A stretch of DNA of 64,000 bases from JABGPL01 sp964387885 (GCA_964387885.1 CAYLYZ010000011.1:15116-79115); one strand, 5' to 3'. Counted from the stretch's first letter, positions 1 to 8,489 are shown. The notes: a model not told the origin generated them from the letters alone. Program-made: numbers and translations.

Positions 1-17
1 TTAGAATGACCGGACAT
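1..17 (-). CDS. yebC: Probable start of yebC (TACO1-family regulator / ribosome factor), cut by window edge
   Basis: Reading leftward, ATG at 17..15 is followed by codons for M-S-G-H-S and then AA at the window edge, which can only be Lys or Asn. M-S-G-H-S-K is the characteristic opening of YebC/TACO1 proteins. A G-rich stretch (GGGGGT) lies just upstream and could serve as ribosome binding site, and the gene would follow the B12-binding protein by 11 bases on the same strand. Only five codons are visible, so the call rests on that opening alone. Confidence 0.4.
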
Positions 18-28
18 AATACCCCCGA

Positions 29-454
29 TTAATTATCTACTGTGGAAAACCGATTCTCTGTGACCCAATCTGTCACATAGTCAATCGGTTCGCTAACTGA
101 AGTTCCAGGTCCGAAGAGTTTTCCTACACCGATTCTGGCAAGTTCGTCCATCTCTTCCTGGGGAATGATTCCCCCGCCAGTCAGGAGAACATCCTCGAGC
201 CCTCTTTCATCCATTATTTTTCTAACCCGTGGGAAAATTGTCATATGTGCACCAGAGAGAATTGAAAGCGCAATGACATCGGCATCTTCCTGTAGTGCTG
301 CTTCAACAATCATTTCCGGTGTCTGACGCAATCCAAGGTAAATCACTTCCATCCCTGCATCACGGAAAGCGGAAGCCATTACCTTTGCTCCTCGATCGTG
401 ACCATCAAGACCTGGTTTTGCTATAATAACTCTGATTTTTCGTTCTGAGCTGAT
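29..454 (-). CDS. Cobalamin-binding domain protein (methylmalonyl-CoA mutase small/C-terminal domain)
   Basis: A stand-alone B12-binding domain like the C-terminal domain of methylmalonyl-CoA mutase. It carries the DxHxxG motif (D-G-H-D-R-G) close to the N terminus, which supplies the histidine that coordinates cobalt, followed by the S-x-L and GGG elements of the Rossmann-like fold (SILSGAH, TGGGIIP). It would act as the small subunit for a mutase large subunit encoded elsewhere. The start is unusual: GGAGG lies 8 bases before an in-frame ATC at 454..452, and the protein from there (S-S-E-R-K-I-R-V...) matches where homologues begin. The only canonical upstream starts are TTG codons (493 or 469) with no good ribosome binding site. 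I prefer ATC; with TTG at 493 the product would be 154 residues. Confidence 0.85.
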   Translation of the reverse strand: MSSERKIRVIIAKPGLDGHDRGAKVMASAFRDAGMEVIYLGLRQTPEMIVEAALQEDADVIALSILSGAHMTIFPRVRKIMDERGLEDVLLTGGGIIPQEEMDELARIGVGKLFGPGTSVSEPIDYVTDWVTENRFSTVDN

Positions 455-625
455 AACTCTATCCTCCAAGGATAACAGCAGTCTTAACTGCAATTGTTAG
501 AACCGACTTTTAGCTTACAATCTTAAAATATAGTTTCAAGTCAAATATAAGTCAAGTTTTGAGGTCTTGTATAGTCTTGGGGTAAGGGGAAAGAAGTACT
601 CAGTACCACAGTTTTTCCCTGATTT

Positions 626-1222
626 TCATTCTGAAAAAATATAGGCTGTAAATATGCTGATTTCAGTGTCTTTTTTCCGCCAGTCCCCGGGTCCTAAACC
701 CGCTTTCATACAAGTCTGATCTAAAAACGTCTCCCTGTCCCAGCCACGCTCTGATGCAACCTGCGGCAGCAGTAATCCCTGGTAAAACCCTCGCCTGATA
801 AGCAGTCCGTGTTTGCCGGGAGTGACTATCTCCGGATCTTCTATTTTGTACATTGGGCTCAAGATAGTTATTTCGAGGTGTAAGTCAGGCTCCTCATTAA
901 TAGAAACCGAAGGAAATCGTGGATCTTCAAACGCCGCTAATCTCGCCACGTTCTGCACCTCTTTCCCAAGCGGGGCTGAAGGAAGCAGGTGTCCGATACA
1001 ACCGCGCAGGGCTCCACCTTTATGTAACGTGACGAATAAGCCCCGTTCCTCATTAAGAACCGGAAATTTACTTGTCCCTGGTGTTTCGGTAGTTTCCAGT
1101 TTAAGTTTTTGTTTGATTGCATTGCGAGCGAGTTCAAGTAATAATTTCTGCTCTTCTTCAGTTAACTCGACTCCCGGTCCTTCTTGCTTCGAGTCTGATT
1201 TGAGATTACTTTCGTTTCCCAT
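626..1222 (-). CDS. amrA: AMMECR1-family protein (AmmeMemoRadiSam system protein A)
   Basis: 198 residues with the family's diagnostic LRGCIG motif at residues 72-77, followed by the conserved F-E-D-P-R-F-P and G-L-L-L-P-Q stretches. This is the AMMECR1 domain, conserved from archaea to humans; the bacterial/archaeal version is named AmmeMemoRadiSam protein A because it co-occurs with a MEMO protein and a radical SAM enzyme. Its biochemical role is unknown. A good ribosome binding site (GGGAGAG) precedes the ATG, 11 bases after the MEMO stop, so it is the last gene of the AAA–DUF4276–asparaginase–MEMO operon. The radical SAM partner is not in this window. Confidence 0.92.
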   Translation of the reverse strand: MGNESNLKSDSKQEGPGVELTEEEQKLLLELARNAIKQKLKLETTETPGTSKFPVLNEERGLFVTLHKGGALRGCIGHLLPSAPLGKEVQNVARLAAFEDPRFPSVSINEEPDLHLEITILSPMYKIEDPEIVTPGKHGLLIRRGFYQGLLLPQVASERGWDRETFLDQTCMKAGLGPGDWRKKDTEISIFTAYIFSE

Positions 1223-1233
1223 TTTCTCTCCCT

Positions 1234-2118
1234 TTAATAAACCGCAGCGGCAAGATATCCGACCACCTGATCTTTCGATCCTCCAGGAACGTCTCCAGAG
1301 TTGGCATGTCGAAGGATTTCTATCTGGTTTTTTTTCAATTCCCTTGCTGCGGAAAGCAATGCGGCAATCGGAGCACCTCCACAGGCTTCAAGAGCTCCGC
1401 TTCGACATCCCTCTGCAATCGTTGGCGCATCTCCTGCTTTAATAGCATTTATAACATTCTGGTCTATAGCTTTTGCCTGTTCATAAGGATGAAAATGGGA
1501 AAGATCGCTTGAAGCAACGATCAGAACATCTTCATCAACCACCTTCGCTAAAGCTTTCCCGAGATTTTGACATTGCTCCCACCCCTGGTTGCCAATCATG
1601 ACCGGAACAAGTTTAAAATCACCGAGGACAACCTGCAGAAATGGCAACTGAACCTCAAGGGCATGTTCCGTATTCCCCCACCCATGATTCTGATGCCCGT
1701 CCAGTGACAGTTCAATATCTTCACCTCCGTACTCAACAAGCTGTTCAGCCAATATTGAATCAACCTCAACATCTCCTAACGGTGTTTGATAAGCTCCCTC
1801 AGGCATAACTGAAACTGAAGATAAAGGGATGAAGTGACTTGGTGAAATGACGATAGCAGTTTTATAACTGAAGTCTACTATCTGATGATACGCCCACCCG
1901 GCAACCGGACCGGAATAGACATATCCGGCATGGGGAGAGATCAGACCAAATGGTTTTTCGTTGTTAAATGGTTTTGCATCGTCAATGAAACCCTGAATGT
2001 CACTTTTAAGCACATCTGGTTTGGAAGGATAAAAGCCATAGGGACCTGCAACAGCTGCGGGACGCAAATACGGTTTTCTTCCTTTGAAGAAACCGTCCGA
2101 AGAATTTGATTTTCCCAT
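1234..2118 (-). CDS. amrB: MEMO-family protein (AmmeMemoRadiSam system protein B)
   Basis: 294 residues, full length for the family. Visible hallmarks are S-P-H-A-G-Y-V-Y-S-G at 61-70, S-P-S-H near 92-95, T-E-H-A-L-E-V-Q-L-P-F around 150-160, and S-S-D-L-S-H at 203-208. The conserved histidines resemble a metal site related to class III extradiol dioxygenases. No reaction is firmly known for bacterial members. It begins one base after the asparaginase stop (TAAAATG) and is followed by the AMMECR1 gene, the usual partner, so the two are clearly co-transcribed. Confidence 0.92.
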   Translation of the reverse strand: MGKSNSSDGFFKGRKPYLRPAAVAGPYGFYPSKPDVLKSDIQGFIDDAKPFNNEKPFGLISPHAGYVYSGPVAGWAYHQIVDFSYKTAIVISPSHFIPLSSVSVMPEGAYQTPLGDVEVDSILAEQLVEYGGEDIELSLDGHQNHGWGNTEHALEVQLPFLQVVLGDFKLVPVMIGNQGWEQCQNLGKALAKVVDEDVLIVASSDLSHFHPYEQAKAIDQNVINAIKAGDAPTIAEGCRSGALEACGGAPIAALLSAARELKKNQIEILRHANSGDVPGGSKDQVVGYLAAAVY

Positions 2119-2119
2119 T

Positions 2120-3136
2120 TTAAATCCTGATCTTTATATTCCCAATTTCCTCACCCCGGCTGTTTTTAATCACACCCGGTGCAAATTGCCTTAAACTCTG
2201 GCCAAGTTCCGTCGGTAACACACCGAACTTCTGAAGCAATGAAATAACGAGTGGGCTGCGTGCGCGCTCAATCCCGTCTTCCAGCTTAACAGCAAGTCCA
2301 ATAGCCCGTCCGGTGTTTGTGTCCCGCCATGCAGCCGAGTAATATCCCTCAGCCCCACCTTTGGTCGTTAATTCGAATACTCTACCTGCTCGTAAAAGCT
2401 CGGTGCAGATCCGGTCATTCTGCGCCCCTATCATCTCCGGATAAGATCGCATTGTCCGGGTTATCCGTCGCGAGGCGTTCGCCAGATCGAAATCAAAGTC
2501 AGATGGATCCAACAATCTCGCAAACGCGAACGCTGCTGCTCGCAAGGAAAAACCATGCACCGGTGCTGAGCATCCATCAAGCCCCATCTCGAAACTCTCC
2601 GGTGGGATACCAGCTAACATCCCGATATAACCGGATATCTGCTGCTGAACTTTACTGTCCATATCGAGGTATTTTTCGATCGGCTCACCCATCAATTTCG
2701 AGGTAATCAGCATCCCTGCATGCTTTCCCGAGCAGTTATGGTGAATGGGTTGAGGTTCAAGCCCTGCGTGAATCAGATCCATCCTGGCTTTGGCATCGAG
2801 CGGAGGATGTGTTCCGCATTGCAGGTACGATGGATCGAGACCGGCTTTATTAAGAATCGATTCGACGGCTTCAATCTGATAAGGTTCTCCGCCGTGTGAG
2901 CCACTTAGTAATGAAGTTTCAGCATCTGTCAGTTCATATTCATCCACGGCTCCCGACATTACAGCCGAGATTGCCTGCAGTGGTTTCGCAGACGATCGCA
3001 TAAATGTGACAAAATCGGGATCACCCAGCGAGTATATCAACTCCCCTTTGCTGTCGACAATCGCGACATGTGCTCGATGCACCGATTCAACTATCGAACC
3101 GCGAGTAAATTCTACAGTTGGCGGAGGTAAAATCAT
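2120..3136 (-). CDS. L-asparaginase II family protein (Rhizobium etli thermolabile type)
   Basis: Asparaginase of the class first described from Rhizobium etli, unrelated to the E. coli enzymes; hydrolyses asparagine to aspartate and ammonia in the cytoplasm. Motifs: T-R-G-x-I-V-E near the start, S-S-A-K-P-L-Q-A (serine-lysine pair), N-C-S-G-K-H-A-G-M-L with the conserved cysteine, and D-G-C-S-A-P. The frame is open upstream to 3196, but the ATG at 3136 fits better: it leaves the usual short N terminus before TRG, and it forms a 4-base ATGA overlap with the stop of the DUF4276 gene. From there the protein is 338 residues. Translational coupling to an AAA/DUF4276 pair is an odd context for this enzyme. 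Confidence 0.9.
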   Translation of the reverse strand: MILPPPTVEFTRGSIVESVHRAHVAIVDSKGELIYSLGDPDFVTFMRSSAKPLQAISAVMSGAVDEYELTDAETSLLSGSHGGEPYQIEAVESILNKAGLDPSYLQCGTHPPLDAKARMDLIHAGLEPQPIHHNCSGKHAGMLITSKLMGEPIEKYLDMDSKVQQQISGYIGMLAGIPPESFEMGLDGCSAPVHGFSLRAAAFAFARLLDPSDFDFDLANASRRITRTMRSYPEMIGAQNDRICTELLRAGRVFELTTKGGAEGYYSAAWRDTNTGRAIGLAVKLEDGIERARSPLVISLLQKFGVLPTELGQSLRQFAPGVIKNSRGEEIGNIKIRI

Positions 3137-3768
3137 TGTATCGCTGACTCCGCCATTGTCAGTATTTCGTTCAGAAGTTTTTTCAAGTTTGGACATTTCT
3201 CTGCTGCTGTTTCCGGGTTTAGGTTTTTGAAAAGTTGTTTGCCGTAAGTTACTTTCTTGTAATTTTTTCCGGTTACTGATCTGTAAATTTTTTCGAGGAG
3301 CTTCGCAGGAGGTTCATTGAAATTTACTTCTTCCGGATCTTTTTTTAATTTTGATAATCTCTTTCTAATATTCTTGGGAAATATTTCTAAATCTGATAAT
3401 AACCAAGCCTCTAACTCATGAACTGCAAAGAACATTCGAAAGCGCTCATCTTTCACTTTATTCTCAAGCGTTGTCTTTGCCCACTCAATCTTAGCCTTCA
3501 ATGTCCTTTTGGACTTGGGAAACTTTAACGGTAGCCCATACAAATCCGCTAAACCGAAAACAGCAATGACATCTTTCGAGTGTTTTTTATCTAACCAAAT
3601 GCGAGAAATAACCTTTAAGTCATCAATTAATTCCCCCGAACCTTCCCGCTTGATAGTTTTAATACCTACTCTTTTTTTCAAACGATTGTTATTATTAATG
3701 TAACGCTGAAGAAATTTTGAGAGGACTTTTTTTTCAGTTTTACCTTCTTCAATAATAATGAATTTCAT
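3133..3768 (-). CDS. DUF4276 protein, TOPRIM-like predicted nuclease partner of the AAA ATPase
   Basis: 211 residues. Features of DUF4276 are visible: E-E-G-K-T-E at 7-12 (the acidic TOPRIM-like first motif), D-L-Y-G-L-P at 75-80, and H-E-L-E-A-W-L-L-S-D at 117-126. The family is regularly found beside AAA ATPases of the type seen upstream. TOPRIM-containing partners of such ATPases (OLD nucleases, AriB of PARIS) act as nucleases in phage defence, so a nuclease or toxin role here is an inference by analogy. The start ATG overlaps the ATPase stop by ATGA, and its own stop overlaps the asparaginase start the same way, so all three should be translated together. Confidence 0.8.
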   Translation of the reverse strand: MKFIIIEEGKTEKKVLSKFLQRYINNNNRLKKRVGIKTIKREGSGELIDDLKVISRIWLDKKHSKDVIAVFGLADLYGLPLKFPKSKRTLKAKIEWAKTTLENKVKDERFRMFFAVHELEAWLLSDLEIFPKNIRKRLSKLKKDPEEVNFNEPPAKLLEKIYRSVTGKNYKKVTYGKQLFKNLNPETAAEKCPNLKKLLNEILTMAESAIQ

Positions 3769-4952
3769 TCGGATTCCTGTTGATCTTCTGCGATAATATC
3801 TAACTCTCCAGATTTGAACATTTTTCCAAGTCTATAACCTTTCAACCAATGCTCAAGTTTTTCGCCATCAAGCACAGTCAGAGACGTCTCCCCATCTTTA
3901 CAATCAGTCACAGTTACCGTAGGATTCAAATCACTCATTGCATCTAAAAATTCCGGTGAGTGTGTTGTAAATATTACCTGTGTTCGGTCTGCCGCATCTG
4001 CTGCATATTCGGCTATAATGGGCAGCATGGATGGATGAAGGCCTGTTTCGGGTTCGTCTATTGCTATCAGCGGTGGTGGATCTGGCATTGCCAGGATTGT
4101 TATCAGGTAGAGGAAGCGAAGTGTCCCGTCGGAAATATTCAGAGATGATTGTGGTGTATCCAAGCCCCTCCATCGAATTCGCATTTGTATCAACTGATCT
4201 CCTGCAGGTGCGAAAACAAGATCTTCATATTCATCACCAAAAGCTGCTTTCATTGCATCGTTTATATCATTCTTGAAATTGCGCTTTTCCGAGTAGAGTG
4301 TGTGAAGCACTGAAATCAGATTTTGACCATCCGGGTTAAGGTGTTTTTCATATCGAGTGACAATTGGTCGTCTTACCTTTGCGTCTTTGACTGTTGAAAA
4401 TTCATGAAAGATCGCAAATTTTGGAAGATTATGAAAAAGGTCTCCCCAATTAGATATGTATTCTGGTGAGTACAACAATATACTTAAAAAACTCTCTTGC
4501 TTTAACATTCTCTCTTTGGGATAACGGAATTTTTCCTCATTCCTTTTGAAATATTCACCTAACATTCCTTTTCTCCTAAATACCGGTAGTATGAATTGCC
4601 TATCATCAGAATTTTCTATAAAATCCATAGTTTCATGGCTAAAGGAGTAATTTTCTAATGAGAGTATGTCTGATTTGTAATTTGAACTCTCTCTACCTTG
4701 ATTTTCATCTAATGTGATTTCGTATATCAACCTTTGTGGAATATTATTCCAGACCACCTGAGTAATCCCCCCCCCCTCCTGCACCCAATCACCAAGCTTG
4801 CCCTTAGCAGAGGCAGAAACCATATCGAAGAACTGGAGGAGGTTGGATTTGCCGGATCCGTTGGGGCCGATTACGACGTTGAGGTCGCCGGGTTCCCATG
4901 TTAAGTCTCTCAGGGAACGGAAACCTTTGATTTCTAAGCTCTTTATTTTCAT
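3765..4952 (-). CDS. AAA ATPase (ABC/RecF-like, AAA_21 type), partner of DUF4276
   Basis: 395 residues with the ABC-type ATPase parts in order: G-F-R-S-L near the N terminus, Walker A G-P-N-G-S-G-K-S (about 29-36), a signature-like N-I-S-D-G-T-L-R-F, Walker B L-I-A-I-D-E-P-E-T-G-L-H-P, and the switch histidine T-T-H-S-P-E-F-L-D. The middle region, between Walker A and the signature, is the variable lid/coiled-coil insert. It belongs to the group of predicted ATPases that pair with DUF4276, comparable in architecture with OLD and PARIS AriA proteins. First gene of the operon; upstream lies a 318-base gap with an inverted-repeat element. It is not RecF, despite recF being absent from the dnaN region. 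Confidence 0.88.
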   Translation of the reverse strand: MKIKSLEIKGFRSLRDLTWEPGDLNVVIGPNGSGKSNLLQFFDMVSASAKGKLGDWVQEGGGITQVVWNNIPQRLIYEITLDENQGRESSNYKSDILSLENYSFSHETMDFIENSDDRQFILPVFRRKGMLGEYFKRNEEKFRYPKERMLKQESFLSILLYSPEYISNWGDLFHNLPKFAIFHEFSTVKDAKVRRPIVTRYEKHLNPDGQNLISVLHTLYSEKRNFKNDINDAMKAAFGDEYEDLVFAPAGDQLIQMRIRWRGLDTPQSSLNISDGTLRFLYLITILAMPDPPPLIAIDEPETGLHPSMLPIIAEYAADAADRTQVIFTTHSPEFLDAMSDLNPTVTVTDCKDGETSLTVLDGEKLEHWLKGYRLGKMFKSGELDIIAEDQQESE

Positions 4953-5270
4953 CGTTTGCCTTGATGTTGTCTTGAAATACTGTATCTTGCGGGAATTTTC
5001 CGGCTTGTACGGGCACGGCGCTCGTGCCCTGTATGATTGCCGAAAGACTACCTGTTGCTTAAAAGAACATAAAGGGCTTGATAAATCAGCCCCTACGCGA
5101 AATTACCTCTAAGCAGTAGTATAGATGTATTTGTGAACACGTTATCGCAAGAACAAGAGGGCACGAGCGCCGTGCCCGTACGATATCATAATTTGGATAC
5201 ACAAATATCGGATATCTATGCGTTTTCCCCATGATAAAATGTAACCATTTCATTCATAATATGCTACAGT
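4953..5270. other. Gene-free stretch between AAA ATPase and glycosyltransferase
   Basis: No credible coding sequence. It holds the inverted-repeat element at 5007-5181 and must contain the promoter of the AAA–DUF4276–asparaginase operon near its left end, though no convincing -35/-10 pair stands out to my eye. Confidence 0.5.
5007..5181. repeat. MITE-like element bounded by perfect 23-base inverted repeats
   Basis: Positions 5007-5029 and 5159-5181 are exact reverse complements over 23 bases. Each arm is itself nearly palindromic (GGGCAC...GTGCCC), so each can form a hairpin. A decayed relative lies at about 24063-24164, sharing the right arm and its inner flank (TCGCARGAAC). No open reading frame inside; looks like a small non-autonomous repeat. 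Confidence 0.75.
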
Positions 5271-6308
5271 TTATAACTTCTTCTTTGAGAAACTATTTAT
5301 CAAAGCTCCCCAGATTTTCCCGGAGCCAAATCCTATCCCCGGTTGAAATGGTGGACGATCCGGACAGCTATCCGGAAGTTTCATCCGCTCCTGAACAGAC
5401 CTTGCCCATCCTCCAAAAGCCTTGACACAAGATTTGAATAAATACGGATATCGGATCATCCTTAAGAACATCAGGGCTTCGTGAAGGATTATTGTTGGAA
5501 AATTGGATAAGGTTCTACTCAATGGCTCGTTTCGGGCGATCATCCAAAGTCGGTTGCGGTGTGTCAGTTCACGTGAAAATCGACTCCCAGTTGAGGACCC
5601 ACCCCTTCGATGCCAACCCACTGCCTCCGGGATATACCATGCTTCCCAGCCGCGTCGCGATGCCCGCCAGGCGAGGTCAGCGTCTTCGTAATATGCGAAA
5701 AACCGTTCCGGGAATATTTCACCCGAAATTGCTACATCATTCAACATCTCTCGCTTGTATAATGCCGCACCTGCGCAGATTCCAAACACTCTCTCTGATT
5801 TATTATACTGCCCGGTGTCAATTTCACCCATGCCCCGGTCGCGAACTCTGCGGCTTTTGAATATTTCTATTCCGGTTGAGTCTATAGTTTTCGATTTCGG
5901 AGTTTCGTCTGATTCAGGGTTAAGTTCTTTCACCTGCATCAGTTTCCCTCCAAGCATTCCAATACGAGGATTGTCTTCTGCAGCTTTTAACAGTAATTCA
6001 ACAAAATCTTGTTCTATACAGGCGTCTGGATTCAGAGTCAAAATCCAGTCTGATTCCGATTTTTCAAAACCGAGGTTATTTCCTTTTGCGAAACCCTCAT
6101 TTTTCTCCCTGACTTCAAGATTAACCATCGGAAAATTCTCTCGAATCAATTCAGGAGTTTCGTCATGTGATGCATTGTCGATAACTATTATTTCTTTTAA
6201 AGCGAGGGACTGCGCTAACAAACTATTGAGACAAAACTCTATATCCCGTCTCGAATTCCAGGTGACAACAACTGCTGATACATTGGGGGTGTGTTTTTCT
6301 TTTGTCAT
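5271..6308 (-). CDS. Family 2 glycosyltransferase (rhamnosyltransferase-like)
   Basis: 345 residues with a GT-A fold at the N terminus: V-V-V-T-W-N-S, then V-I-D-N-A-S-H-D (nucleotide-sugar binding), N-E-G-F-A-K-G-N-N-L-G-F typical of the WbbL/rhamnosyltransferase group, and L-N-P-D-A as the metal-binding DxD-like motif. The C-terminal part has E-D-A-D-L-A-W-R, with the general-base acidic residues. No membrane segments are obvious. It transfers a sugar to a growing surface polysaccharide or lipid-linked glycan. Its ATG overlaps the flippase stop by one base (TGATG), so the pair is translationally coupled. Confidence 0.88.
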   Translation of the reverse strand: MTKEKHTPNVSAVVVTWNSRRDIEFCLNSLLAQSLALKEIIVIDNASHDETPELIRENFPMVNLEVREKNEGFAKGNNLGFEKSESDWILTLNPDACIEQDFVELLLKAAEDNPRIGMLGGKLMQVKELNPESDETPKSKTIDSTGIEIFKSRRVRDRGMGEIDTGQYNKSERVFGICAGAALYKREMLNDVAISGEIFPERFFAYYEDADLAWRASRRGWEAWYIPEAVGWHRRGGSSTGSRFSRELTHRNRLWMIARNEPLSRTLSNFPTIILHEALMFLRMIRYPYLFKSCVKAFGGWARSVQERMKLPDSCPDRPPFQPGIGFGSGKIWGALINSFSKKKL

Positions 6309-7621
6309 CAGCTTTTGCGGGAATTTATCAGTACAACAATTGACTTCAGATTTCTGCCCAACCGTCCAGAAATTTGTCTAATATCTGTGTTGTATTCTCT
6401 CGCTGCAATATAATGCTGCCAGATTCCCGCAAAAATCATAGCTGCTGCCAAGCCCGCTGCGGAACCCATTCCTCCCCAGAAAAATATTCCCGGCGTTGCA
6501 ACTACCAACCAGACACACACCGAGGTCAGAGAAACAATTGCTACAGATCCGGCTCTTCCTGCCCCGTAAAGTACGTTTGCGGATACGGTGTAGATAGCTT
6601 CGAAAGTGGCTCCAACCAACATCAACCTGAACATTGGTGTTGATTCAAGATACTCACCTGCGAAAAGAATGGCGTACACTTTACCTGCAATAATCCATCC
6701 TACTGTGCATATCCCTAAAACGATAACAACAGCATATCCTACGAATTTTTCGTAGGTTGCTTTCAACTCAGCAAATCGTTTTTCAGCAATTAACTGGGAT
6801 GCATAAGGCATTATAACCAGAGCTAAACCCTGTAAGAGGTTCGAGATCAACCTGTAGGCATGTTTTGCACCGTTATAGAATCCTACTTGATCAGGAGTAT
6901 AAATAGCTCCGAATAACAGTATATCCGCATTACCATTCATAATGAAAGCGGAGAAACCTGTCCCGAGTGTTAGCCAGCCATAATTCAGAAGTTCTTTAAC
7001 CTCCGAAAGATGTATCCTACCAAATATTTTAACTTTTTTAAATCCAAAGAATAATACAACAATCGAAGAAACCGCTGCTGAACACAAATTCACCATTAAA
7101 GCGGAATAGGCTGTTGTCAATTTTCCAAACGAAGCCAAAATAATAAATCCGGCAGCTGAGCCCAAAAAATAAACAGACTCAATTATAAACAGGTTTCTGG
7201 TTTTATAAAGAGTCTGTTGAACACAGTAGCCAATCTCCCTGAAGAACATGGCTGCCATCAGGGAAGGTACGATTCTGACCAGACAAGTTGATATCCTCAG
7301 CATTTCAGCAATTACAGGGGCTGCAAACCAAATGATCGAACCGAATACAAGATAAAACAAACCGCTCAACACAAAACCCAATCTGACCGTTTGGCTTAAT
7401 TTTCCCGGCGCAGCTGCAAAGTGTATCATAGGGTGATAAATCAGGTTCTTTATAAAAAGAGTGGTAATGGCAAACAAACTGTAGACTGTGATATATTGAC
7501 CATGCTGAGAGGGTGTCAATGAGGTCATCAAAACAATGATAAAGGCAAAACCATATACTACGGGAGGGATTTTCGATGCCGCCGCCCAACTAACCAGCCT
7601 GAAATGGTGAGCAAGATTCAC
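6308..7621 (-). CDS. Polysaccharide/oligosaccharide flippase (MOP superfamily, Wzx-like)
   Basis: 437 residues, almost wholly hydrophobic, with about 12 membrane segments, as expected for a Wzx/PST-type lipid-linked oligosaccharide flippase. Conserved pieces include the G-x-Y stretch near the start (T-P-S-Q-H-G-Q-Y) and G-F-Y-N-G-A-K-H-A-Y-R around residue 240. It moves lipid-linked sugar units across the inner membrane. Directly followed by the glycosyltransferase and preceded by cdaA with a 9-base gap, so they may share a transcript. Which glycan it moves cannot be read from sequence. Confidence 0.85.
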   Translation of the reverse strand: MNLAHHFRLVSWAAASKIPPVVYGFAFIIVLMTSLTPSQHGQYITVYSLFAITTLFIKNLIYHPMIHFAAAPGKLSQTVRLGFVLSGLFYLVFGSIIWFAAPVIAEMLRISTCLVRIVPSLMAAMFFREIGYCVQQTLYKTRNLFIIESVYFLGSAAGFIILASFGKLTTAYSALMVNLCSAAVSSIVVLFFGFKKVKIFGRIHLSEVKELLNYGWLTLGTGFSAFIMNGNADILLFGAIYTPDQVGFYNGAKHAYRLISNLLQGLALVIMPYASQLIAEKRFAELKATYEKFVGYAVVIVLGICTVGWIIAGKVYAILFAGEYLESTPMFRLMLVGATFEAIYTVSANVLYGAGRAGSVAIVSLTSVCVWLVVATPGIFFWGGMGSAAGLAAAMIFAGIWQHYIAAREYNTDIRQISGRLGRNLKSIVVLINSRKS

Positions 7622-7630
7622 TTGGCGGTT

Positions 7631-8476
7631 TTAACCCCCTGTCTGCAGGTTAGGTGATGGTTGTGATTCTGTTTCAGATTCTGAGACAGCCTCCGCCTGA
7701 ATCGGACTGATTTTGGGATACATCAGTTTATTCAACTCTGCATGAAGAGTCTGGCTATCTAAATCCCTGCCAATAAATTGACCGTTACAGACAATCGAAA
7801 CTGTCCCGGTTTCCTCCGATACGACAATAGAAACTGCGTCAACTTCTTCGGTAACCCCAATTGCAGCTCTGTGACGAGTTCCGAGCGATTCATCTTCTAT
7901 AATGCTTGTTGATAATGGCAAAATACATCTTGCCGCGACAATAGTATCCCCAAAAATGATTACCGCTCCATCATGAAGAGGTGATCGGGGGTAAAAGATC
8001 GAGACAAGTAAATCAGCACTGACTTCAGCTTGAATTTGAACTCCGGTTTCAAGAATACCACGCACCCCGGTTGTGCGCTGTAAAACAATCAAACCACCAA
8101 ATCTCCTCCGGGAAAGATCCATTGCCGCCTGTGTAACGGCTTGCAGTACTTTTTCACCACTGGTTTGGAATAGCGATCTTAGAATTCGGATCTGACCGAT
8201 TCTCATTAATGTTCTTCTGAGTTCCGGTTGGAACAGAATCACAAATGCAATCACCCAGACAGCTCCGATTGATTGAATCAACCAGGTCATGCCACTCATA
8301 CCGATTACTTGAGCTAACGAACCCGCAGCAAGGAGTATCAACAACCCGGCAAACATCTGTGTCGCGCGCGTACCGCGCACAATTCTGTATACCTGGTAAA
8401 AGACTACTGTAACCGCAAAAACATCGAGCAGATCGATGATTCCAACGGACAGGAAGCCAATGTGAAATATTTCCAT
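7631..8476 (-). CDS. cdaA: Diadenylate cyclase CdaA (c-di-AMP synthase)
   Basis: 281 residues: three N-terminal membrane segments (about 8-28, 42-60, 64-83) and then the DAC domain with both catalytic signatures, S-P-L-H-D-G-A at 165-171 and L-G-T-R-H-R-A at 198-204. It condenses two ATP into cyclic di-AMP at the cytoplasmic face of the membrane, a messenger for potassium and osmotic control. The C-terminal tail of about 20 residues is polar and poorly conserved. No cdaR or glmM beside it in this window; its upstream neighbour is a SagB-type oxidoreductase, with a 13-base gap. Confidence 0.93.
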   Translation of the reverse strand: MEIFHIGFLSVGIIDLLDVFAVTVVFYQVYRIVRGTRATQMFAGLLILLAAGSLAQVIGMSGMTWLIQSIGAVWVIAFVILFQPELRRTLMRIGQIRILRSLFQTSGEKVLQAVTQAAMDLSRRRFGGLIVLQRTTGVRGILETGVQIQAEVSADLLVSIFYPRSPLHDGAVIIFGDTIVAARCILPLSTSIIEDESLGTRHRAAIGVTEEVDAVSIVVSEETGTVSIVCNGQFIGRDLDSQTLHAELNKLMYPKISPIQAEAVSESETESQPSPNLQTGG

Positions 8477-8489
8477 TCAGTTCACGAAG

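Noticed and set aside
3137..3196. Twenty-residue N-terminal extension of the asparaginase
   Set aside because: Would overlap DUF4276 by 64 bases; the ATGA overlap start is better placed.
3765..4952. The AAA ATPase as the missing RecF
   Set aside because: Its motif spacing, paired DUF4276 gene and P-E-T-G-L-H-P Walker B region fit the AAA_21/OLD-like group, not RecF.
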